From NCBI RefSeq assembly GCF_901933205.1, contig NC_044596.1:6444214-6508213 (forward strand): a stretch of 64,000 nucleotides of DNA. The letters run 5' to 3'. Position numbers and translations under genes: made by a program. The notes beneath the pieces were generated by a model. It did not search any database, was not told the origin of the DNA, and saw only the letters and a program-made list of their open reading frames with translations. Source of the stretch: Camarhynchus parvulus. Lineage: Eukaryota > Chordata > Aves > Passeriformes > Thraupidae. This document shows, piece after piece, positions 55,910 through 64,000 of the stretch (the first letter of the stretch is position 1; each line of letters starts with the position of its first letter).

Positions 55910-58900
55910 GTCAGCAGCCAGCGATGGTTTCGGTTCTGCACGGGGGCTTCAAGGACCCCCACAAAATCCATGCTGAAATTTTGCTAATTTGCTTCCTTCT
56001 GAGTATTAGTTCAAAACCTAACGCGGTGAGGATGGCTTTTTGTGGGTACTGCCCTTTTTCCTTTAGGGCTGAGATACAAAGGTGAAGGAAGTATAAACAG
56101 TTCTCATTTTAACCTGGATCTCCACAGGAGTGATGCAATGCCAGGTAGCATTGTGGATACACAGTTATTAGGTCTATGTTAGCATTTTTCATTACATGAA
56201 CATATGTAATTATTGAAACTACTCAAACACCACTCGATACACGCAGAAGCAGTTTTGGGAACTTGTCTGTCAGGACTTCTCCAACTGGTCATTTCAGTTC
56301 TCCCATTAATGTGATTACACGACTGCCCGTGCTGGCTTCTGGAAAATGCTGGTTCCTCTTCAGGAACACAGGAAAGACAATTAAGCTGATTCAGAATTAT
56401 CGGCATTGTGGCATTGTTGCGTTGGTGTAGGTTTAGGAAATACCCTCTTTCAGAGGAAGAAGGAGCTACAAGCTTTGTTCTTCATGATGTTTTTTTTAAA
56501 AAGTGGAAGAGTTTTGAGCCAAGAGCTCGCAGAGGATCCTGAAGCTGCCTCCCCATGTCTCGGGCTGTGCTTTCAGCTCCCCTTGGGTTCCTGGCCCCGA
56601 CTCCAGCCCTGGAGGTGGGAGGGCGAGGTTCTCCTGAGCTGGCAGCATTCTCTGGGGGGTTGTGCCCGCGTGTGGAGAGCAGTGAGCTGTAACCTGGTGT
56701 GCTTTCAGGATCACCCCGCCGTGGCTGAGGGCGCGGGGGAGCTGCCACGGCTGCCAGCCTATCTGAGAGTTCCTCAAGTGGCACATGCCAGAGATAACTC
56801 CCCGCTCTCTTGGTGTACGGACACTTAAACTGCTCTCCATGGTTATTTTCAGTGAAATACCGGGAAATAGCTTTCTTAGAAAGGTGTTTTCTCCTTGCAG
56901 GGTGGGCATGGCTCTGTCAAGGGGACTCCAGTGGTCTGTAGCTGAAAGGAAGCTCACCTTTAGGCAAGCAGAAAGTGATTATCTTTGTTTATGCTCTAAA
57001 CTCTGGCTTATTGTCCAAAAATGGTGGTGTATCTCAGACTCAGTGAAAATATTTATGTAATCAGACTAAACAACAAGGTCTTTGTGGTTTGTGATCTGTG
57101 TGAGTGCACTCAGTGTATTTCCCTGGATGTAAAGGGGTACCGTGCCCTGACACTTGCTGGATCTTGTTTCTGATGCTGGGAAGCTCTGTCTCTTGGTTAA
57201 AGGTTTGGCAATGGAGGCTCAGGTTCCCCAGCTGAAGTGCCCAGATCCCTTTGGTAGAACGAGACTGTTGGCTAGGGGGCGAACTGTGTAATTTAGTAGA
57301 GTTGGTGTGATCTTTTGATAAAGCATGGGATGAGGGAAGGCACTGGGATGTGTAGCTTGAAAGAGCCTTGGAAAGGTCAGCTCAGGAGCCTGGAGGGCTG
57401 GGAAGGGATTTGGATTTAGATTTGGATAAGGAAAAAGGAGCTCAAATGCATGCTTATTATCTCTCTGATCCAGAGATGCTTCTTGTTTCTGTAAAATAGT
57501 AACATCAAATGAACAGGGCTTTTTTTCCCACGAATTTTCAGCTGCCAAGTGCAGAATGGCCCTTAAAGGGAATGCTTGGGATTGTGGTCCATTCAGCATA
57601 ACAGACATCTGCCTGGGGTGCTCTGAAGGTTCCCTGCAGAGCACTGGAGAATACAGGTACATTTTAGTGGGTTTTTAGAGCAGTGACTTTATTTGTTGCA
57701 TCTGCTCCCAGGCTGTTCCCACAGCAGTGTGAAGGAACTGATGCAGATCTTCTGCAGCAGGTTGCACATGAGGAAGCTGAGGCTGTACCACTTACATACC
57801 TGTAATGTTACCTCTTGTTGTTGGGTAAATGATTACTGTGCACACTAGCTCCTGCTCTTTATTTCTCTTAAGTATTTTTACCTGTATATTTTAGGACAGG
57901 GCTTGTTTATGTTCTTAAGCACATTAAAGACTACAGAGGCGTGGTAAGAATAGCATGGCTTATTCCTACAACACTGGGAAGTACAAGTCACAATGGGAGT
58001 AGTTAGAATATAGAGCAGAAATTACTGCTGCCCTGACGAATAGCTTTAAAATACCAACCTGCAGCTGGTAGCTGTCCTTGCTATAAGACTGAGCTGCTTG
58101 GTAGCTCTTGGGGAGATGCAGCTGCACATTTCCACATCATCTCTTTTTAAAGGAAAAGCATGGATACAGTCATGTTGAAAGTCCATGTCCAACACTTACT
58201 GTCCTGGGGTAACAGAATTATATGATACACTTTGTTCTAAGATCTCCTTTTTCATTCAGGTTTATAATGCCCCAGTGCTACTGTAACCTGGTGAGTGTCT
58301 GGCAATAAAAGGTATTTCCCACTGGTATTGCTTCAGTCTTAGAACCTGTGAATTCAGTCTGAGCAAGGACTGAGATGGTTTTGAAATCAAGCCATGCACC
58401 TCCTAAGCAGATGTTTGGATATTCCACATCTAAAGGCTGCCCAGGGAAATGCTGCAGCTTTGACATGAGCACCAGCACAAACATGGTAAATATCAAAGAC
58501 TAGAACCAGGCTATGTCTTTTCTCACTCTGTGTAACTACTTCGTAATGTTTTAGCATTTATTTGCTGCTTCTGTTGCCCTCTCTTCCATTTTTCTGAGAT
58601 GACCAAGTTGTAAATCATACTCCTTCCACGTGGTCTCAGTAGCCAGGCTCCCCATGGCAGCAGAGCCCACCAGCCATGTCCAGAGAGAGGGAGATGGTCA
58701 AGCTCCCACCTGGACATCTCTGCCAGGATCCACAGACTGACCAGAGGTGACCAGCACTGCCCTGGCCCACAGAAATGGGATTTTAGTCAGTACAGTGAGT
58801 TTCCTAAGTTGTGCCTTTGTGTCAAGTTTTGATCAAGGTTTTTTGGCACGATGACAAACATGAGCAGATTTCCCAAACGTTCCACTTGGGGGTTTTCCTC

Positions 58901-60269
58901 TTGAATCTGTGACTGGCTCTGCAGCAGGGAACAGAAATGCAATGGGACAAGTCTGTGGTGTCCAGCTCAGCTGGGTTTTGGAACAGCCACTCGTGGTCCC
59001 TTCCACTGGTGTTTCCTTGAGCAGCCCATGCCAAGGGAGGGAGAGCCAGCAGAGCCTGTAAGAAACGCTGCTGCTTTCTGGAATTCCATGTAAAACACCG
59101 TGTGAGGCAGGAATGTGGGTGTGATGAGACACTTCCCTGCCTAGCAGAGGGGCACAGAGCAGATTTCTGATTTCTGTTGCTGTATGATGACTACAGAACT
59201 TTCTGTTCCCAGCCACTGGAAAGCTGCTCTGGCACAAACAAGACAGAACTTGCTTTTGTGTATAACTCTCCAAGGCACAGTTATGCAAATCAGTTGTAAA
59301 GGAGCAGTGACTTCAGACAAGCTAGACTTCAGCTGAGTGTTTCAGCTGGATAGATTCTCCAGCAGGGGCTAATTTAACCCTTTATCACTTGCCACTGGAG
59401 TTGGATATCTCTGAGTAGCTTCTTGATGCTGTAGCATTTTCTGCTTGACACGAAGTGTGGTGAAAGATGGACGTGACTTGGACTCAGAAAAGTATATTTG
59501 ATGGTTGTGCAAAGCACAAGACTGTATCAATGGGTATATTTTCATCAGAGACAAGGAATTTTTCTGAAATTATTTCCATTTTTAACAAAATAGTGTAACA
59601 AAAAGGCTTATTATGGGACAGTGTTAAGTGTATCAGCAAAGATGCAAGGGAATATGAAGCCTCTTTATGTGCAGTTCAGATGATGGATCTTCTTATGTGG
59701 GCAGTAAAATTATATTTAATAAATGATGCTGATATTGAAACAGTTTGAAAGAACAGTAATGAAGTGTGTATTTTCTGTGGCATTGATTTCTGTGCAGGGG
59801 TTTGGGCCTGCTCCATCAGTATGGCTAATGGCATTCCCAGGAAGCAGATCCCAGCACTGCTGAGCTCCTGTGGGTGGCCCACGTTGGCCCTCATTCATCA
59901 CAGCTCCTCAGTGGTGTTTGCAGCTGTGGGAGGCAGATGTGTAATCAGTATGATTTCTGAATATCCTTGTTTTTCCCCTCTCCTGTTAACTTTGGCTGCT
60001 GCTCGGTGAATTTTGTCCTGTCCTGTCAGCCCACACATTCTGCCATCGCCATCTGGGAGTGCATGTGTTCCTGTCCCCTGGGAGGAGGTGACAAATGCAT
60101 CTTCTGCAACTGGTGCTGGAAGCTGGAGAGAAAATTATCCCCCCTCAGGGCAATTTGCAGTCCAGAAAGCTGGAAGCTGAGGTTAAATGGAGATTATATG
60201 TCATAGCTTCGAATACTGATCTTAATGTCCAAAGAAATGCCTGCTAAACTGGGTTTCATTATTTTTCAG
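55910..60269 (+). other. CTTNBP2NL: Intron 1 of CTTNBP2NL (probable)
   Basis: This is the interval between the CpG island and the first coding exon. It has ordinary mid-GC sequence with no CR1, LTR or minisatellite that I could recognise, in sharp contrast to the DNA upstream of the promoter. The longest open frame (57219-57662, minus, 147 codons) has no domain or splice context and I do not call it. An additional noncoding exon could be hidden here. Confidence 0.6.
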
Positions 60270-60278
60270 GTTTTCAGG
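60268..60278 (+). promoter_or_regulatory. CTTNBP2NL: Tandem splice acceptors upstream of the CTTNBP2NL start codon
   Basis: A short pyrimidine-rich tract (ATTTTTCAG) ends in AG at 60268-60269, and a second TTTTCAG ends in AG at 60276-60277, one base before the ATG. Exon 2 can therefore begin at 60270 or 60278. Both choices leave the same reading frame and differ only by 8 nt of 5' UTR. Which one is used cannot be decided from the DNA alone; the first has the longer pyrimidine tract. Confidence 0.6.
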
Positions 60279-60377
60279 ATGAATCTGGAAAAACTCAGCA
60301 AACCAGAACTACTGACGCTGTTTAGCATTCTTGAGGGAGAATTAGAAGCAAGAGATCTTGTCATAGAGGCTTTAAAG
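60279..60377 (+). CDS. CTTNBP2NL: First coding exon of CTTNBP2NL (partial gene)
   Basis: The ATG at 60279 opens 33 codons that begin MNLEKLSKPELL and end ELEARDLVIEALK. This is the N-terminus of CTTNBP2NL as I know it from other vertebrates; the paralogue CTTNBP2 has a longer, different start before its own ELEARDLVIEAL block. The protein is a coiled-coil cortactin-binding-domain protein of the actin cytoskeleton that associates with striatins in the STRIPAK (PP2A) complex. The segment seen here is the start of the CortBP2 domain. The exon ends in phase 0 at AAG|GTAGGT (intron from 60378). The start context has A at -3, which favours initiation. The next coding exon, which should resume with AQHRD-like sequence, was not found before 64000, so most of the roughly 640-residue protein lies outside. 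Family assignment is secure; exon 5' edge is ambiguous by 8 nt. Confidence 0.93.
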
Positions 60378-63300
60378 GTAGGTTGAAGTATCAGGATAAG
60401 AAACAAACGTGACAACAGTACTACTGTGAGTTCTGCAGAGAGCTTGTATCCAAGGTGAAGTTCATTACTGGTTCAGAATCCCATTTAATATCCGCAGGAT
60501 TACATAGTAAATGCTGTAGATAATTTTTGTCTCAGAAGCTGTCTGCAAGAAGCATTTTGCTATTGAAATACAGTGTTACATGTGTGTTTTCATCCTTTCT
60601 GATAAAGAACCATGTGTTTCTGCTGTGTAAAAGGTCCACCAGAATTCCTTTCTAGGTTTTTTTTTCTCCTTTAGCAAGGAGAGCTGCTTAAAGCAGGAAC
60701 TCTTCTCCCCAAGAGGGATCATAGATGAGTCTTTTAGTGACAATAACGTCACACTGGGTAAAAAGCATCCATGGCTTTGTGTTGACTAAGCCACCATAAG
60801 CTGGCACTGCTGAGAGCAGCAGCCCTGAGTGCTCAGCTGCTTACTCTTTCCCTTTGCTGGCAGGAGCATTAGTGTAACCCTCCAGTGAGGCAGATGCCAG
60901 CTAAAACTGCTCCCAAAAGGCACTTTCAATCCGTGTCAGTGCAGCTGGGCTCGTGGTGCTGTGGGAGGATGTGATGGGACAAGGCAGGGCTGGTGCTGGA
61001 GCCTCCTCTTGCAGGGGCACACTGCTGCTGTGGTGTGAGCTCTGTGCTCTGCTGGCCTGGACCAGGGACTGTGGCTCTCTGCACAGTGTGCTGTGTTGGT
61101 ACTGAACCTGCACATTATTTTAGAAAATACATTGTCCATGTGTAGTTCTGCTGCTCTTTGAAGGATGCCTGCTTGGCACTCAGCCTCAGCAAAGTGAAAA
61201 AATCAGTGGTATAAATGATGGCAGGGGTCAATTTTGGAAGGAATTAGTTGTCTCAGGGTTGAATCTTGAAGGCTTTTTCAAGCTGACCTGTCATTGCTCA
61301 CAATGTGTAAAACTTGCAGCTATTTCAAAAGAGGAATGGCAGCTTCCAGGCCTGAGAGATGCAGGGAGTTGCTTTTCCAGCAGAAGCTTCTCCAGCTTGA
61401 TTCCAAACATCTTTCAGGGGAGTGGAGGCATATCCTTCTCCAGGACAGTTGGGATGCTTGTGTTTGTTGTTGGTTGCTTTTCCATTTAGATAATCCTTTC
61501 ATTTTGGAGGAATATTGTTACCCTCTCAAAACTATTGGTCTGGTGTAAGGTTTGTTTTCTGCTGTGATACACACTTGTAAGTTTCTGCTCTGTCCTGAGA
61601 TCCATCTTTTCACTGTGTGTGGTCAGAATGTGTTACCCAAACAAGCCTCCCTTCAGTATTTCAGTGTACAGTGGAGCACAGAGAGACCAATGGGAAGAAA
61701 TGCAGCAGCTCCATTCCAGAGGCTTTTTATTGCCTACCTTCCAGTAGTGTAAAGCAATTATCCTTCCTGTTGAAATTTAACCTGCACTTCCCTCTTGTGT
61801 GAGGAGATTAATACACTAAGAATACCCTTTGACATAATTTGTCAAGTACTCATAACTGAGAAGAAATTAAATGAAATTGTAACCTATGCTTGATAATTAT
61901 GGAGTATAAAATACTGATCTAATGAAAGGTTAGGGCTGTTTTCCCCTTCCTCTGTCAGGGATGTGCTGCAGTGTTTCATCTCAGGATTGTGAGGACAGCT
62001 GGAGCTGGTGGGACAGGGCAATGAAAGCTTCAAATCCAAGCTGGCTCTTGCTGCCTCCTCAGGGTGATCTCGGGGAAAAGCTGCCAGCCCCGGGGTCTGG
62101 CCGGTTCCTGCAGCACGGTGAGGGGCTGTAGGTGCCCAGCTGTGCTGCTCTGTGGCTCCAGAGCTGTCCCCAGTGGTGCTGCAGCCTGGGCTGGCCCTGC
62201 TGGCAGCAGCTCTGCAAGGAGGACTCCTGTACCTGCTTCATCTCTGCCTGGCCAAAGGCTCAGCCGCAGAGCCCTTCCAGCTCTGCTTTCTCCATTTATT
62301 TGGAATATACAGCTAGAGAAATACTGGCCTCACACTGTTTTTCTCATTGTTTGCTGATAGTAGCTGTGGTAACAGCATTACCGTGCCTCACTGGCCGAAA
62401 GGCTTTGTGTGTGACTAATTAAAGGAAACCTTGCTAATCTGTTTACTCACCTTTTGATGCATAAAAGTGCTGCCCTGAATGAAAACAACTTCTGAGTTAA
62501 AGATTTGCACTCTTTGAGAGCATTTAGTTTGACTTGTACAAGTTGGATAAATGGCGCTGTAGTTTCCAGCAGAGGAGTGGGACCCTGGGGCTGGGGGCAG
62601 CTGTTGTTCCTCACACAGGACCTGTCTGACATGGTCCCACAGCTCTCAGCTCCCCAAGGGCCATGGACAGGGTGTCTGTGCTGCCTCGGCAGCTGCCTTT
62701 CTTTGGAGCAGTGAGAGTTTTATGTCAAATGTGGGTATATGCTGGGAGCAGGTGGAGTACAATCCTCTGAACTTTCCTAGGGGATTGCATAACTCTGAAC
62801 CACAGCAGTGATTTTTCTCCAGCAGTTATGTTAAACATGTAGATGTCAGTGGCTGGAAATCAGAATTTTATCTGCCTGTTTGCTTCCCCCATAGTAACAA
62901 AAACACATTTCCTTTCATGGACTAATTTTACTTCTGCTTCAGATTCAAATGATTCTGAGCTCTGGTTGTTTGAGTCAAGTCCTGTGGTACATTATAGGAA
63001 AGGACAGGCACTTGCAGAGGAAGAGTACCTTAATTTGTAAACATGTCATCTGGTTGTCGTACAGTCTGCAATAATTGATATTCCTGCACGCTTAGAGACA
63101 AACATTTTGCATCTGGCATTTAGCAGAAGGAATCCATGCGTGCAGATGACAAAGCTTAAAATAGTTTTCCTCTCCCTCATGGTATCAGGCACTTGTTGGC
63201 TGGCACTGGCCCCGTTTCTCTGTGTCAGGATTGAGCTGCTGAGCCAGGCCTTCCAGACACTGCTTGTTGAACTCACTCCTTTTTCCCCCCTCTCCCCAAA

Positions 63301-64000
63301 TCCTGGCCCTTTCTTCCTTGCTGTCTGACAAACTGACTGTATTCAAAATATTCTTTCCCAGTGCTTCAGTTTGCTTCCTCTGTTTTAAAACCTCTTTGGA
63401 AAAAAAAAAAAACCTTTTTTTTTTTTTGTCTGAAAGTAGCTTCCTGTCCACTACATAAATTTCAATGTTCTCCTTGGAACAGATTTTAAGCCTGACTTCT
63501 TATTGTGTTCCTTTTCCTGTAGTTATAATTGTGTTCATATCATCCAAAAAACCCAGATGCTGTCAGAGAGTTGCATAATCCTGAGAGTTAGACTCCCAGT
63601 CCTCATTGCAGTGTAGGAAGGGTTGCATGAGCCACAGTTTGCCTTCTGAAATAGCACACCACGACTGGAAACAATTCAATATTTAAATGGATCTCTATCA
63701 CTGTGTCAGAGCACTTTGTTCCCTCCCCCCTGCTTTCCATACATTAGAGCTGAGGTTCTGTTTACTTTTAGAAAACAGGAAGCAGCTTTCTGGCTTGTTC
63801 CTTTATGTTAATAAGGCCTCAGGCAATTTACACTGGAATAGAAACTATTTTGTGTTAATGACTGGGAGCTGGTATTCATCTCTTTACTTCTGAGTGCAGT
63901 GATGCACTATAAAGCAATATTAATGAAAAACTAGGTGTTGTTTGTTAGTAGATTTAGCAATTAGATTTGCAGTGCAGTTTGAAAAACTTAAGCTTGCCTC
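60378..64000 (+). other. CTTNBP2NL: Intron after the first coding exon of CTTNBP2NL, incomplete
   Basis: The intron opens at the GTAGGT donor at 60378 and runs off the right edge. No sequence resembling the next conserved CortBP2-domain coding exon was found. Apart from an A13-CC-T13 tract at 63400 it contains no recognised repeat. Confidence 0.8.
63400..63427. repeat. A13-CC-T13 perfect hairpin tract
   Basis: Thirteen A residues, two C, then thirteen T form a 13-bp self-complementary stem with a 2-nt loop. It lies in the CTTNBP2NL intron. In sense RNA it would give an A:U hairpin with a U13 tract. Confidence 0.9.

Larger units (their letters stand above)
54600..55920 (+). promoter_or_regulatory. 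CTTNBP2NL: CpG-island promoter of CTTNBP2NL, with unplaced exon 1
   Basis: Base composition jumps at about 54.6 kb to very GC-rich, CpG-dense DNA and falls back at about 55.92 kb. No comparable island occurs elsewhere in the window. The island lies 4.4 kb upstream of the first coding exon, in the same orientation, so it is the natural promoter and should contain noncoding exon 1. Candidate donors for that exon are CAG|GTCGGT after 55184, CAG|GTGCGG after 55323 and AAG|GTCAGC after 55909. I cannot choose among them without transcripts. Long open frames cross the island on both strands (up to about 330 codons) because stop codons are rare in such DNA. They are arginine/proline/glycine/alanine-rich and not credible genes. 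Confidence 0.85.

Noticed and set aside
54572..55971. Several Arg/Pro/Gly/Ala-rich frames of 100-330 codons in the CpG island, two of which share the same start on opposite strands
   Set aside because: They reflect GC-rich DNA with few stop codons. The identical starts on opposite strands are explained by the inverted repeat.
57219..57662. 147-codon minus-strand frame in intron 1
   Set aside because: Non-repetitive, but it has no recognisable domain, no promoter and no splice sites that I could match. A chance frame of this length is expected.
1..64000. CRISPR array
   Set aside because: The regular direct repeats have no unique spacers between them. They are eukaryotic minisatellites and microsatellites.
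60378..64000. Second coding exon of CTTNBP2NL
   Set aside because: I searched by eye for the conserved continuation after ...VIEALK and found nothing matching before the window ends.

Overview
The window is avian genomic DNA, most likely from a passerine bird. Three things point there. At least fourteen CR1 LINE 3'-end fragments end in the 8-bp (ATTCTATG/ATTCTGTG) tail. One ERV long terminal repeat and a piece of a second belong to a family I recall from songbird genomes. No mammalian repeats (Alu, B1, L1) were seen. The high GC content and the density of minisatellites fit a microchromosome. Species, LTR family name and chromosome are recall or inference, not read from the sequence.

One gene can be supported: the 5' part of CTTNBP2NL (CTTNBP2 N-terminal-like) on the + strand. 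Its promoter is a CpG island at about 54.6-55.9 kb, with an ETS-type site, CCAAT boxes and GC boxes. The first coding exon is at about 60.27-60.38 kb and encodes 33 residues (MNLEKLSKPELL... to ...DLVIEALK), ending in phase 0 at a good splice donor. The rest of the gene lies beyond the right edge. Noncoding exon 1 is somewhere in the CpG island, but its donor could not be fixed; three candidates are given.

Positions 1-54.3 kb look like a gene desert. In mammals the upstream neighbour is KCND3, transcribed away across a long gene-free interval, and this stretch would be part of that interval. It alternates between (a) GC-rich patches packed with CR1 fragments and more than fifteen tandem arrays (5-bp to about 90-bp units), and (b) AT-rich, repeat-free blocks with many TAAT/ATTA motifs that look like candidate conserved regulatory elements. 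The open reading frames in the desert, including several of 200-400 codons, come from tandem arrays without stop codons or from GC-rich DNA. None has the look of a real exon.

The most unusual feature is a 126-bp inverted repeat (125/126 identical) whose arms, at 54613-54738 and 55683-55808, bracket the CTTNBP2NL CpG-island promoter. Next in interest are tandem arrays born inside CR1 elements: a 44-bp unit repeated about 20 times, a 31-bp unit repeated six times, and a 6-bp unit repeated four times. A 21-unit array carries inverted E-boxes that also read as 5' splice sites, and there is a 363-bp (TCTCC)n tract, a (GGGAT)17 G-quadruplex-prone tract and a perfect 10-bp-phased array.
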